Source of the DNA: Pedobacter sp. W3I1
GTDB lineage: Bacteria; Bacteroidota; Bacteroidia; Sphingobacteriales; Sphingobacteriaceae
Assembly: GCF_030816015.1 (NCBI RefSeq)
Contig: NZ_JAUSXN010000001.1
Coordinates: 2,914,001 to 2,978,000 of the forward strand
DNA length: 64,000 nucleotides
Reading direction: 5' to 3'
In this document: positions 17,788 through 27,619 of the stretch, piece by piece
Layout of the letters: each line of letters starts with the position of its first letter
How positions within the stretch are numbered: position 1 is the stretch's first letter
Position numbers and translations under genes: made by a program
Notes under the pieces: model-generated
What the model was told of the DNA's origin: nothing
Seen by the model: the letters and a program-made list of their open reading frames with translations, nothing else
The model's database searches: none

Positions 17788-19023
17788 ATGAAGAGTATTA
17801 AAAATAATATATACCTGGTCCTTATTGCTTCTCTCTTAACAAGCCTTGCGGCCTGTAAAAAAATGGAAAGTTATAACGATCCTGCTTCGTCTGATATGAC
17901 CAAGCCTGGGGTGGTAACCAATATTAAAGTTGATAATTTTAATGGCGGGGCATACATTACCTATTCTTTGCCAAATTCAAAAAACCTGTTATATGTATTG
18001 GCGCAGTACAAAATAAACGGGGTAACTACCAGAGAAACAAAATCAAGTTATTATTCTGATTCTATTATGGTAGATGGTTTTGCGAAAAAACAGGGTTACG
18101 ATGTTACTTTGTATGCCGTAAGCAGGGCAGAGGTTAAGTCTGACCCTGTTGTGGTTAAGATAAATCCAGACACACCTCCATACCTGCTTTTAAAACCGAC
18201 CATTAATGCCGAGGCTGATTTTGGTGGCATAAAAATTACAGGAACTAATCCTTTAAAAAACAACCTGGGTATCATTCTTTTAAATGTTGGCGATAACAAT
18301 ACTTCCGATGTTATTGATCAGCATTATGGCAAAACCGAAATTTTCGATTATTCGGTTAGGGGTTATGCACCGGTTGCCAAAAAGATTGGTTATTATGTAA
18401 CTGATAATTTTGGAAATATTTCTGATACAACCTATAAAACCGTTACTCCGTTTTTTGAAACCTTGTTGGATAGAGGTAAGTTTTTTCAGTACAGACTTCC
18501 ATCGGATGGGGTAATTGCCTACGGCTGGGATCTTCCTTATTTATGGGATGGCAAAACAGATGGCAACTCGAACGGATGGCACACTGCGCCGGGTGGTGCA
18601 ATGCCTGCAATAGCAACATTTGGTTTGGGTATCAGTGCAAAATTAAGTCGGTTTATTTTATGGGAACGACCAGATGGGAGCGACAAATTTGCGTACGGGC
18701 ATGGAAATCCCAGGGTATTTTCTATCTGGGGTTCTGATGTGGCTGTACCACGAGATGCCCAGTTGCCATTAGCTGCTCCAGTTGGTACTGTTATAGGCGA
18801 TTGGATAAACATGGGGAATTATAATTATCCCAATCCACCTTCGGGTTTGGCACCGGTAGCACATACCACCGCAGATAATGATTTTGTAAAGGCAGGTGTA
18901 AGTTTCAATTTTCCGCTAACCGCCCCTAAAGCACGTTACGTTCGTTTATCGGTAAGCACTACATGGTCAAACGGTACTTTTGCACATGCCATGGAGATGG
19001 CCTTTTATGGCGACCCTAAATAA
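17788..19023 (+). CDS. Surface lipoprotein with DUF4959/DUF5126/DUF5000-like domains
   Basis: 411 residues. Lipoprotein signal with SLAAC-KKME. Three parts follow: an Ig-like N-terminal domain (about 35-120, TKPGVVTNIKVDNFNGGAYI), a middle domain (about 125-225), and a C-terminal discoidin-like (F5/8 type C) beta-sandwich (about 235-410) marked by LWDGKTDGNSNGWHT and ARYVRLSVSTTWSNG. Proteins of this build are common after SusD in Bacteroidota glycan loci and are thought to bind glycans at the surface. It starts 18 bp after SusD and is clearly in the operon. Confidence 0.85.
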   Translation: MKSIKNNIYLVLIASLLTSLAACKKMESYNDPASSDMTKPGVVTNIKVDNFNGGAYITYSLPNSKNLLYVLAQYKINGVTTRETKSSYYSDSIMVDGFAKKQGYDVTLYAVSRAEVKSDPVVVKINPDTPPYLLLKPTINAEADFGGIKITGTNPLKNNLGIILLNVGDNNTSDVIDQHYGKTEIFDYSVRGYAPVAKKIGYYVTDNFGNISDTTYKTVTPFFETLLDRGKFFQYRLPSDGVIAYGWDLPYLWDGKTDGNSNGWHTAPGGAMPAIATFGLGISAKLSRFILWERPDGSDKFAYGHGNPRVFSIWGSDVAVPRDAQLPLAAPVGTVIGDWINMGNYNYPNPPSGLAPVAHTTADNDFVKAGVSFNFPLTAPKARYVRLSVSTTWSNGTFAHAMEMAFYGDPK

Positions 19024-19049
19024 TTAAATAAGAAGATAAATTTTCGAAC

Positions 19050-20270
19050 ATGAAAAGTATATATAAAATTAGCGGTTTGCTACTGCTGTTGGTTACAGTA
19101 ATACTTAGCTGTACCAAAGATGATCTTGCTTTTAAAGATTTTTTAAAAGATGGAGAAATTATTTATCCTGGCCGTGTGGCCAATATTGTAACCAAACCTG
19201 GTAATTTAAGAACTGCTTTATGGTGGAATCCAAGCCCGGATCCAAGTGTAAGTAAATATGTGGTTTATTGGAACAACAACGCTGATTCGGTTGTCGTTAC
19301 GGCCAGCAGTCATAACCCCACAGATACGATAAAAGTGGTTATTCCGAATCTGAGTGAGTATACCTACACTTTTACCATCTATTCTTACGATGCGCAGGGG
19401 CATAAATCTATCCCGATAGAGGCTAGAAATGTGCGGGTTTTTGGTCCATTATATCAATCTGGTTTATTGAACAGGCCTTATAATGCCACTACTCCATATG
19501 TGATAAACAGCAATGGTTCTGTTCAGCTGAATTTTAAAACGCCTGATACCATCAATGTAAATACGGTTGTGAGATACACCAATACAGCAGGTACCAGTGT
19601 AGATAAAACGCTTCTGCCAGCAGATACCGCCATCACCCTTACAGATTATAAAGCAGGAACCGATATTAGCTATAAATCTTCTTATATCCCAGGAAAAGGC
19701 TCGCTGGATGTATTTTCGGTAAGCGATTTTTCCACCTTCCCCAAAATTTTTACTTATGTACTTTGCGATCGCTCACTTTTTAGCGAAGTGCATTTGCCAG
19801 GTGATGCACCAACCTACGAATCGGGTACCAGCATCAGTAAACTTTGGGATGGAAGCGTAGGACCACAGGGCTATCCAAATATTTTTCACAGTGCAGGTAA
19901 CAGCGGTATGCCACATGTAATTACATTCGATTTAGGTAAAGTGTATACCAATTTATCGCGTATGGAAGAAACCGGAAGAGATTGTTGCAATAATCCTGAT
20001 CGTTTTGAAGTTTGGGGAACAGCCGATTTAACCAATGCCACAACTACTTTATCGGCAAGTAATAATGGCTGGCCAGCTGAAGCAACAAGTAAAGGATGGA
20101 CACTTTTAAAAGATGTTACCAGGACGGATGACGGCAAAAACGCAATAACTGCAGAACTGGATAACGCAGGAAAACCAATTCGTTATATCCGTATCCGGAT
20201 TAAACATGTAACCACCGGCGATGGTAATTATAGCAATATGAGCGAAATCAGATTCTGGAATAAACAGTAA
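19050..20270 (+). CDS. Surface lipoprotein with DUF4998-like and discoidin-like domains
   Basis: 406 residues. Lipobox VILSC-TKDD. Residues about 35-130 form a fibronectin-like domain typical of DUF4998 (GRVANIVTKPGNLRTALWWN, SKYVVYWNNN). A second region spans about 135-240, and the C-terminal third is a discoidin-like sandwich with SKLWDGSVGPQGYPNIFHS and RYIRIRIKHVTTG. It begins 26 bp after the preceding lipoprotein and has the same overall plan, so the two may bind different parts of the same substrate. No catalytic motif is visible. Confidence 0.82.
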   Translation: MKSIYKISGLLLLLVTVILSCTKDDLAFKDFLKDGEIIYPGRVANIVTKPGNLRTALWWNPSPDPSVSKYVVYWNNNADSVVVTASSHNPTDTIKVVIPNLSEYTYTFTIYSYDAQGHKSIPIEARNVRVFGPLYQSGLLNRPYNATTPYVINSNGSVQLNFKTPDTINVNTVVRYTNTAGTSVDKTLLPADTAITLTDYKAGTDISYKSSYIPGKGSLDVFSVSDFSTFPKIFTYVLCDRSLFSEVHLPGDAPTYESGTSISKLWDGSVGPQGYPNIFHSAGNSGMPHVITFDLGKVYTNLSRMEETGRDCCNNPDRFEVWGTADLTNATTTLSASNNGWPAEATSKGWTLLKDVTRTDDGKNAITAELDNAGKPIRYIRIRIKHVTTGDGNYSNMSEIRFWNKQ

Positions 20271-20320
20271 TGTTTTTATATAATTGAATTTGATTAATAT
20301 AAAGATGAGAAGCCGCACGC

Positions 20321-20410
20321 GATCGTCATTTCGAGCGGAGTGCAGCGCAGCCGAGAAATCTAGCAAGATAGATCTCTCCATTCCACTACGTTCCAGTCGA
20401 GATGACGATC
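20321..20410. repeat. REP-like inverted repeat inside the operon
   Basis: GATCGTCATTTCGAGCGGAG is mirrored by CCAGTCGAGATGACGATC, with inner arms GAGAAATCT/AGATCTCTC. It sits between the second lipoprotein and the GH95 gene and could cause partial termination or mRNA processing there. Confidence 0.7.
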
Positions 20411-20461
20411 CTATAATAATCGAATTCAATTCATATAGCACAACAACACACAAATGAAACC

Positions 20462-22798
20462 ATGTATATTAAGCACTTAATTACTCTTGTTCTATTTTCT
20501 TTCTTTTTTAGTAAAACTGCGCCTGCCCAGCAGAAACCTTTGGTGTTGTGGTACGATAAACCTGCTAAAATTTGGGAGGAAACCCTTCCTTTAGGTAATG
20601 GCAAATTGGGCATGACACCAGATGGGGGCATTACAAGGGAGAATATTGTACTAAACGATATCACTTTATGGAGTGGTGGGAAACAAGATGCCAACAATTA
20701 CGGAGCATATAAAAGTTTGCCCAAAATCAGGCAGCTTATATTGGAAGGTAAAAACGATGAAGCACAGGAATTGGTTAACCGCGATTTTGTTTGTAAAGGG
20801 CAAGGATCTGGAGGTGCAACCTGGGGCAAATATCAAACGCTTGGAAAGCTGCAGTTAGACTTTGATTATCATGGAGTAAAAGATATACGCCCACAGGCCT
20901 ATAAAAGATCCTTATCTTTAGATAAAGCCGTTGCTGTCGTAGAATTTACACTCAACGGAGTAAAATACAAAAGAGAGTATTTCTGCAGTTTTGATGATGA
21001 TGTAAATATCATCCGCCTCACAGCCGATCAACCTAATAAACTCAACTGTAATATTTCCATCAGCAGGCCAGAAAAAGCAACATTAGCCAGCGAAGGTAAT
21101 GAACTGCTGATGTTTGGTCAACTGGATAACGGCACTGATGGTAAAGGAATGAAATACCTAAGCCGGGTGAGTACCGAACTTAAAGACGGCACGGTAACAA
21201 GCGAAGGAAACATCCTTAAAGTGAAAAACGCAACTGAACTTATTATTTACGTTGCAGCAGAAACCGATTTTAAACATGCTGATTTTGAAGCGAGGGTAAA
21301 ACAGACTTTACAAGCGGCTAAAAAGAAAGCCTATAGTTTGCAACTTGCAAATCATAGCTCCAATTTTGGTAAACTCTTTAACAGGTTAAAAATCAATTTA
21401 GGAGAAGGCGAATCAGCCAAATTGCCAACAGATGCAAGGTTAGATCGTTTCTATAAAGATTACAAAAATGATGTTTCATTAAGCGCTTTGTTTTTCCAGT
21501 TCGGTCGCTATTTAAGCATCAGCAGTACAAGGGTTGGGTTATTGCCACCAAATCTTCAGGGATTGTGGGCAAACCAGATTAATACCCCATGGAATGGCGA
21601 TTACCATTTAGATGTAAACGTACAGATGAACCATTGGGCTATTGAGACTGCGAACCTTTCGGAGTTAAATCTTCCACTGGCTGAATTGGTAAGGAATTTA
21701 ACCGGACCTGGTGCAAAAACGGCGAAAGCATATTATAATGCCGATGGATGGATTGCACACGTCATTACAAATGTTTGGGGTTTTACCGAACCGGGCGAAA
21801 GTGCCTCATGGGGTGCATCAAATGCAGGTTCGGGCTGGTTGTGCAGCAATCTATGGGATCATTTTGCCTACAGTCGTGATTTAAAATACCTGAAAAGCAT
21901 TTACCCTATCTTAAAAGGATCAGCGGCATTTTATCAAAGTGCGTTAATTAAAGATTCAAAAACGGGTTGGTTGGTTACTTCGCCATCGGTATCGCCAGAG
22001 AATACTTTTTATCTTCCAAACGGAAAAACGGCCAGTATTTCGATGGGACCAACAATCGATAACCAAATTGTGAGAGAACTTTTTAGCCATGTAATTACTG
22101 CTGCTAAACTCCTTAAAACTGATGCGGCTTTTAGTGCTTCACTACAGGAGAAATTAAAGTCTATTCCTCCGGTGGGGATAATCAGTAAAGATGGACGTAT
22201 ACAGGAATGGTTGGAAGATTATAAAGAAACCGATCCACAGCACCGCCACATTTCACACTTATATGGGGTTTATCCTGCCGGATTAATTACCCCAACATCT
22301 ACTCCGGCACTTGCGGAGGCGGCAAAAAAAACGCTTGAAGTGAGGGGAGATGATGGACCCAGTTGGTCAATTGCTTATAAACAGTTATTTTGGGCAAGGC
22401 TACAGGATGGAAACAGGGCTTTTAAATTGTTTAGAGAGATTTTAAAACCTACATTGAGGACTGATATTAATTATGGAGCCGGTGGAGGTGTTTATCCAAA
22501 TATGTTATCGGCCGGACCACCATTTCAGATTGATGGTAATTTTGGCGCATCGGCAGCTATTGCAGAAATGCTGATCCAAAGCCATGACGGTTTTATCGAA
22601 CTGTTACCTGCCATTCCTGATGCCTGGAAAGCTTTTGGCGAAATTAAAGGATTAAAAGCAAGGGGTAACTTTACCGTTGACATGAATTGGAAAGATGGCA
22701 AAATTACAAATTACAGAGTTGCTTCGGCCATACCACAAAAGGTAAAGCTAAAAATGAATGGAAAATTAACCGAAATAATGTCGACTAAAATTAAGTAA
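20462..22798 (+). CDS. GH95 family glycosidase, probable alpha-L-fucosidase
   Basis: 778 residues with a signal peptide (cleavage near APAQ). The N-terminal domain carries the GH95 signature WEETLPLGNGKLG and ITLWSGG. The (alpha/alpha)6 domain has TPWNGDYHLDVNVQMNHW, the acid region QEWLEDYKETDPQHRHISH with E582, and QIDGNFGASAAIAEM with D691. These match the catalytic Glu and Asp of characterised GH95 enzymes, which cleave alpha-1,2-fucosyl links (some members cleave alpha-L-galactosides) by inversion. At the position of the first Asn of the NxN pair this protein has D384, with N386 kept. It starts the enzyme part of the operon. Confidence 0.9.
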   Translation: MYIKHLITLVLFSFFFSKTAPAQQKPLVLWYDKPAKIWEETLPLGNGKLGMTPDGGITRENIVLNDITLWSGGKQDANNYGAYKSLPKIRQLILEGKNDEAQELVNRDFVCKGQGSGGATWGKYQTLGKLQLDFDYHGVKDIRPQAYKRSLSLDKAVAVVEFTLNGVKYKREYFCSFDDDVNIIRLTADQPNKLNCNISISRPEKATLASEGNELLMFGQLDNGTDGKGMKYLSRVSTELKDGTVTSEGNILKVKNATELIIYVAAETDFKHADFEARVKQTLQAAKKKAYSLQLANHSSNFGKLFNRLKINLGEGESAKLPTDARLDRFYKDYKNDVSLSALFFQFGRYLSISSTRVGLLPPNLQGLWANQINTPWNGDYHLDVNVQMNHWAIETANLSELNLPLAELVRNLTGPGAKTAKAYYNADGWIAHVITNVWGFTEPGESASWGASNAGSGWLCSNLWDHFAYSRDLKYLKSIYPILKGSAAFYQSALIKDSKTGWLVTSPSVSPENTFYLPNGKTASISMGPTIDNQIVRELFSHVITAAKLLKTDAAFSASLQEKLKSIPPVGIISKDGRIQEWLEDYKETDPQHRHISHLYGVYPAGLITPTSTPALAEAAKKTLEVRGDDGPSWSIAYKQLFWARLQDGNRAFKLFREILKPTLRTDINYGAGGGVYPNMLSAGPPFQIDGNFGASAAIAEMLIQSHDGFIELLPAIPDAWKAFGEIKGLKARGNFTVDMNWKDGKITNYRVASAIPQKVKLKMNGKLTEIMSTKIK

Positions 22799-22802
22799 AT
22801 AC

Positions 22803-24845
22803 ATGTTTTTTAAGTTTTTATTCAGGCATAAATTATTCTCGATTTTACTGATCGTGCTATTTTCTCAACAGTCAGCATCAGCCATTATAATCAATTATGG
22901 CAAAGCAGGCAAAATAGACTATAACCTTAAAACGGGTACTTTTGGCGTGTTAAATGAAGCTACTCAATTGTTGTTGAATGGTTTTTCGCAGGCTGTTTTC
23001 CAGAAAAAGACATTTAGCTCCAAAGATTACCGGCAGATCACTTACACCAAAACTGCCATTAAAGATGGCTTTGGGAATGGTTTTAAACATGTTTTCTTTT
23101 TAAAGCAGCTTGGGTTACCAACTATGCAACAGGTTTTTTATACTTACGCGGGTAAGGACTATTTTATGATCAGCCTTACTTTACAAGGCGTTGATTTATC
23201 CATTAACCATATGGTGCCTTTAAGCGGAAATTTAATCGATCAGGAGGTTTCAGACGTGCCGACCAGTTTATTTGTGCCATTTGATAACGATACTTTTATT
23301 TCTTACAACACTGTTCCACTAAAGGCAAATACAAGCAATCCGAGTGCAGAGGTTACGGCTTTATACCACAATCAATCCAGAAATGGTTTTGTAATCGGAT
23401 CGATAGAGCACAGTAACTGGAAAACCGGCATCATTACTGACATGGATGGCGAGAAAAAAATAGGGATACAGGCAATTTGTGGTTATACCAAAGAAAGCAT
23501 TACCCGCGATAAACTTGAACATGGCTATTTAAAAGGAAATACGATCAGTTCTGCTAAAGTATTTTTTGGCGCTTTTGCCGATTGGCGTTCGGGTATGGAA
23601 ACCTATGCACGAGCCAACCGGATAGCAGAACCGCCTATTATTTTCAAATGGACCGCCGGAACTCCAGTGGGCTGGAACAGTTGGGGTGTAATGCAGGAGA
23701 AAATAACGCTCGAAAAAGCCAATCAGGTGGTCGATTTTTTTGCTGATAGTCTAAAAACCTTCAGAAGTAACGGTGTAGCTTATATCGATCTCGATTCTTA
23801 CTGGGATAACCTGCTAAAAGGGGGCTTAACCGGCGACTATTCTAAGTTAAAAGCTTTTGCCGATTATGCAAAATCGAAAGGATTAAAGCCTGGAATTTAC
23901 TGGGCACCCTTTGTAGACTGGGGATTTGCCGGAGGGGCTAACCGCAAGGCAGAAGGCAGCAATTATACTTTTGGCGAGATGTGGACGAAGATTGGCTCAG
24001 GCTACCACGATATTGATGGTGCAAGGGCGCTCGATCCAACACATCCAGGCACACAACAGCGTATAGCTGCTGTGATTAAAAAGTTTAAGGAATGCGGTTT
24101 TGAAATGATTAAAATCGACTTTTTAGGTCATGCTGCAATAGAATCTAATCATTTTTATGATCCAAAAATTACCACAGGTATGCAGGCTTATAAAGCAGGC
24201 ATGGAATTTTTATTAAAACAGTTGGATCATAAAATGTTGGTTTACGCTGCCATATCGCCAAGTTTGGCATCTGGTAGATATGTACATGTACGCAGAATTG
24301 CCTGCGATGCCTTTAAATCCATAAAAGATACAGAGTACACCTTAAATGGACTAAGCAACGGCTGGTGGCAAACTTATCTTTACGATTATATAGATGCAGA
24401 CCATGTGGTATTCTCTGATCAATCTGACCAGGAAAATACGGCCAGGTTTCTATCAGCTATAGTTACAGGTACCTGCATTAATGGTGATGATTTTTCCCGT
24501 CATGGTAAATGGAGCAGCACCGCTCAGCGGCTACTGAACAATACCGAAATCCTTAAGGTGATAAAAGATGGGAAAGCGTTTGTTCCGATAGAAGGAAATA
24601 GGGCTAAACTTGCATCGCAGCTATTTGTAAAACAGGTTGGAAACGTAAAATATTTAGCTGTATTTAACTATAGTGAAGAAATAAAATCTTTTGCGATAGA
24701 TTTTTCGAGGATCGGTTTAAATAAAGATGAAGTATACAGCTTCCAAAATTTACTTACCCATGAAATGGAAAATTTTAAAAACAACCAGGTTTTAAATTTA
24801 GCTGGAAAAGATGCCACTATTATTAAAATAACGCTCAAGAAATAA
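22803..24845 (+). CDS. Clan GH-D glycosidase (GH27/GH36-like), alpha-galactosidase-related
   Basis: 680 residues with a signal peptide (about 1-27). The N-terminal beta-sandwich (30-270) precedes a (beta/alpha)8 barrel with the clan GH-D entry motif PVGWNSWGVMQEKIT, GVAYIDLDSYWDN, GLKPGIYWAPF, the nucleophile strand FEMIKIDFLGHA (D439) and a probable acid/base Asp in RRIACDAFKSI (D502). A C-terminal beta domain closes it. The sequence is clearly apart from classical GH36 next door, so the exact substrate (alpha-galactoside, alpha-N-acetylgalactosaminide or other) is open. It starts 4 bp after the GH95 gene. Confidence 0.78.
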   Translation: MFFKFLFRHKLFSILLIVLFSQQSASAIIINYGKAGKIDYNLKTGTFGVLNEATQLLLNGFSQAVFQKKTFSSKDYRQITYTKTAIKDGFGNGFKHVFFLKQLGLPTMQQVFYTYAGKDYFMISLTLQGVDLSINHMVPLSGNLIDQEVSDVPTSLFVPFDNDTFISYNTVPLKANTSNPSAEVTALYHNQSRNGFVIGSIEHSNWKTGIITDMDGEKKIGIQAICGYTKESITRDKLEHGYLKGNTISSAKVFFGAFADWRSGMETYARANRIAEPPIIFKWTAGTPVGWNSWGVMQEKITLEKANQVVDFFADSLKTFRSNGVAYIDLDSYWDNLLKGGLTGDYSKLKAFADYAKSKGLKPGIYWAPFVDWGFAGGANRKAEGSNYTFGEMWTKIGSGYHDIDGARALDPTHPGTQQRIAAVIKKFKECGFEMIKIDFLGHAAIESNHFYDPKITTGMQAYKAGMEFLLKQLDHKMLVYAAISPSLASGRYVHVRRIACDAFKSIKDTEYTLNGLSNGWWQTYLYDYIDADHVVFSDQSDQENTARFLSAIVTGTCINGDDFSRHGKWSSTAQRLLNNTEILKVIKDGKAFVPIEGNRAKLASQLFVKQVGNVKYLAVFNYSEEIKSFAIDFSRIGLNKDEVYSFQNLLTHEMENFKNNQVLNLAGKDATIIKITLKK

Positions 24846-24879
24846 ATCAATACTACCTATAAACATTACCCGATTAACA

Positions 24880-27102
24880 TTGAAAACACAAATGAACAAA
24901 CCAGATCAAATTGCAGGTTACATCAGGCATGGGGCATTGGCCCTGGCCGTTTCACTTTTTGCCGTTGGAAATATTAAGGCCCAAAGCATCATCCCCATCG
25001 AAACCGCACACCATGCTTTGGTATTACAAACCGATGCAAAAAAAGATATAAATACTATATTTTTTGGAAAGAAATTAGCCAATAAGCAAGAATACGCTCA
25101 AATTACAGCGCAATATAAACAGACAGAAGATTATACAGGGCAGCTAAATTCGGCATATACGCCTTCTGGATCAAGAAACCTGGTCGAACCAGCTATTAGC
25201 GTTACCCATGCCGATGGCAATAACTCGCTCGATCTGAAATATCTTGATCATACGGTTACGGCTATTGATGATAACGTGAGTTTGCTTAAAATCAGATTAA
25301 AAGATCCTGTTTATAATTTTGAGGTAACCCTGTTCTATAAATCTTTTTATAAACAGGATGTAATAGAACAATGGACGGAGATTAAACATAACGAAAAGGG
25401 GACAGTGGTGCTGCACAAATATGCCTCGGCTAATCTGCACTTAAAAGCACTGCGTTTTTGGTTAAATCAATATCATGGCGATTGGGCTAAGGAAATGCAA
25501 CCCGAACAAAGTGAAATTACCCATGGTATTAAAACTTTGGATAGCAAATTGGGTACGAGGGCAAATTTGTTTCAACCTTCTGTTTTTATGATTTCGTTAG
25601 ATAAACCTGCTGAAGAAAATGAAGGTAATGTTTTGTATGGAGCCATGGAATGGAGTGGTAATTTTAAGATCGATCTTGAACTGGATTACCAGGATAACCT
25701 CCGTATTATTGCCGGAATGAATAATTATGCATCACCCTATAGCTTAAAAGCAGGCGAAGTTTTTACAACCCCTGCATTTTTATATACTTTTTCTGATCAG
25801 GGAAAAGGCGATGCCAGTAGGAAATTGCAAGATTGGGCGCGTAACTATAAAATATTAGATGGCAAGGGGAGCAGGTTAACCCTTTTGAATAACTGGGAAG
25901 CTACTTATTTTGATTTTAATGAGCAGAAATTGGCTGATTTATTAAAAGATACCAAAAAACTGGGGGTCGATTTCTTTTTGCTTGATGATGGTTGGTTCGG
26001 AAATAAATATCCGCGTAACGATGACCATGCAGGGCTTGGCGATTGGCAGGAGAACAAGCAAAAATTGCCAAACGGAATAGCTTCTTTGGTAAAAGAGGCG
26101 GATAATGTAGGAACGAGATTCGGAATATGGATAGAACCTGAAATGGTTAACCCTAAAAGCGAACTTTATGAAAAACATCCTGATTGGGTGGTAAAACAAC
26201 CAAACCGACCTGAATATTATTTTAGAAACCAATTGGAACTGGATCTGAGTAACCCAAAAGTACAGGATTTTGTTTTCGGTGTGGTAGATGGTCTGTTTAC
26301 TAAAAATCCTAAACTTGCTTACATTAAGTGGGATTGTAATGCGGTAATTTACAATGCATACTCCGCGCACCTAAAAAATCAATCTCATTTTTATATCGAT
26401 TATGTAAGAGGATTGTATAGTGTACTGCAAAGGATTCGTGCAAAATATCCAACAGTACCGATGATGTTATGCTCTGGTGGCGGTGGTAGGGTAGATTACG
26501 CTGCCTTACAGTATTTTACAGAGTTTTGGCCAAGTGATAATACCGATCCCTTAGAACGCATATTTATGCAATGGGAATACTCTTATTTTTATCCGGCCAT
26601 CACCAGCTCCAACCATGTAACCGATTGGGGGAAACAGTCCATAAAATTCCGCACCGATGTAGCCATGATGGGCAAATTGGGTTTTGATATTGTGGTAAGC
26701 AAACTACCCGAAAAGGAACTTCAGTTTTGTCAGGAGGCCATTAAAAACTATAATGATGTGAAACAGACCATCTGGCAAGGCGAACAATACCGTTTGGCAA
26801 ATCCGCGTACCGGCAGCATAGCGTCGATGTTATATCTAAATGCCCAAAAAACTGAAGGCGTTATATTTAATTATCTGGTCAACTACCGTTATGGCGAAAG
26901 CAGTAAATACCCGATTAAATTGAATGGTTTAGATGCAACAAAGAAATACCAGATTAAAGAGATTAACCTTTTTCCAGGTACAAAATCATCGGTAGATGAT
27001 ACTAAAACGTATACCGGCGATTTTCTGATGAAAGTGGGTTTTAATCCTAATGTTAATGCCACCAGAACCAGTGTAGTGCTAAAATTAGAAGAGGCAAAAT
27101 AG
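24880..27102 (+). CDS. GH36 alpha-galactosidase, secreted
   Basis: 740 residues; an N-terminal signal peptide ends near IKAQ. The N-terminal beta-sandwich is followed by a TIM barrel with all GH36 landmarks: NNWEATYFDFNE, FFLLDDGWFG, FGIWIEPEMVNPKSELYE, the nucleophile in YIKWDCN (D485), CSGGGGRVD, and the acid/base in FWPSDNTDPLER (D553). Such retaining enzymes release terminal alpha-galactose. It is the last gene of the first operon and is followed by a terminator-like hairpin at 27151. A later ATG (MNKP, 24892) is possible but the track start keeps a usable signal peptide either way. Confidence 0.93.
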   Translation: MKTQMNKPDQIAGYIRHGALALAVSLFAVGNIKAQSIIPIETAHHALVLQTDAKKDINTIFFGKKLANKQEYAQITAQYKQTEDYTGQLNSAYTPSGSRNLVEPAISVTHADGNNSLDLKYLDHTVTAIDDNVSLLKIRLKDPVYNFEVTLFYKSFYKQDVIEQWTEIKHNEKGTVVLHKYASANLHLKALRFWLNQYHGDWAKEMQPEQSEITHGIKTLDSKLGTRANLFQPSVFMISLDKPAEENEGNVLYGAMEWSGNFKIDLELDYQDNLRIIAGMNNYASPYSLKAGEVFTTPAFLYTFSDQGKGDASRKLQDWARNYKILDGKGSRLTLLNNWEATYFDFNEQKLADLLKDTKKLGVDFFLLDDGWFGNKYPRNDDHAGLGDWQENKQKLPNGIASLVKEADNVGTRFGIWIEPEMVNPKSELYEKHPDWVVKQPNRPEYYFRNQLELDLSNPKVQDFVFGVVDGLFTKNPKLAYIKWDCNAVIYNAYSAHLKNQSHFYIDYVRGLYSVLQRIRAKYPTVPMMLCSGGGGRVDYAALQYFTEFWPSDNTDPLERIFMQWEYSYFYPAITSSNHVTDWGKQSIKFRTDVAMMGKLGFDIVVSKLPEKELQFCQEAIKNYNDVKQTIWQGEQYRLANPRTGSIASMLYLNAQKTEGVIFNYLVNYRYGESSKYPIKLNGLDATKKYQIKEINLFPGTKSSVDDTKTYTGDFLMKVGFNPNVNATRTSVVLKLEEAK

Positions 27103-27619
27103 ATTAATGGCGTCATTTCGACCGTAGTGTTCCAAAGGAACTCCTTCGGAGGAGAAATCTTTTAAAGGTTTCTCCATTTTTGTTTTCGACGCTTTTGCCT
27201 TATGCAGCTGTAATGCTGTTATGAATTGTAATGCCATTAAATTAAGGAAAAAACAAAAAACATTGTCATCCTGAGCCTGTCGAAGGACAAATGTTTTTGG
27301 TATTAAGATCCTGAAATAAATTCAGGATGACGCGTTGAGTTGAGACGTTGGGTTTGATATGCTCAATTATTTCAATTAGAATTTGGCCTCATAGGCCCTT
27401 CGACTCCCCTCAGGGTGACAGACTGAGGAGACTAAGGACTTTGGACCCATTCCATGTTTGGTGGCCCAGCAAACAATTTTTAAATTTTATTTCCTAAAGA
27501 TCCATCAATTTGTCATTCTGAATGCAATGAAGAATCTTTAAATTTTAATCCACGATATAGATCCTTCGACTCCGCTCAGAGTGACAGACCGAGTAGACTA
27601 AGGACTTTGGACTGAAGAC
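27103..27619. other. Convergent intergenic region rich in REP-like repeats
   Basis: Besides the terminator at 27151 it contains single REP arms near 27112, 27267, 27396, 27512 and 27562 and two blocks of GACT-like degenerate text (GACTGAGGAGACTAAGGACT near 27421 and GACTAAGGACTTTGGACTGA near 27595). I see no gene. Confidence 0.65.
27151..27185 (+). terminator. Intrinsic terminator after the GH36 gene
   Basis: GGAGAAATCTT (27151-27161) pairs with AAGGTTTCTCC (27165-27175) with one G-U pair and a 3-nt loop, followed by ATTTTTGTTTT. It lies 48 bp after the stop codon of the last gene of the operon. Confidence 0.65.

Noticed and set aside
25942..26370. 142-codon minus-strand frame
   Set aside because: It is the antisense shadow of the GH36 barrel, which has clear catalytic motifs.
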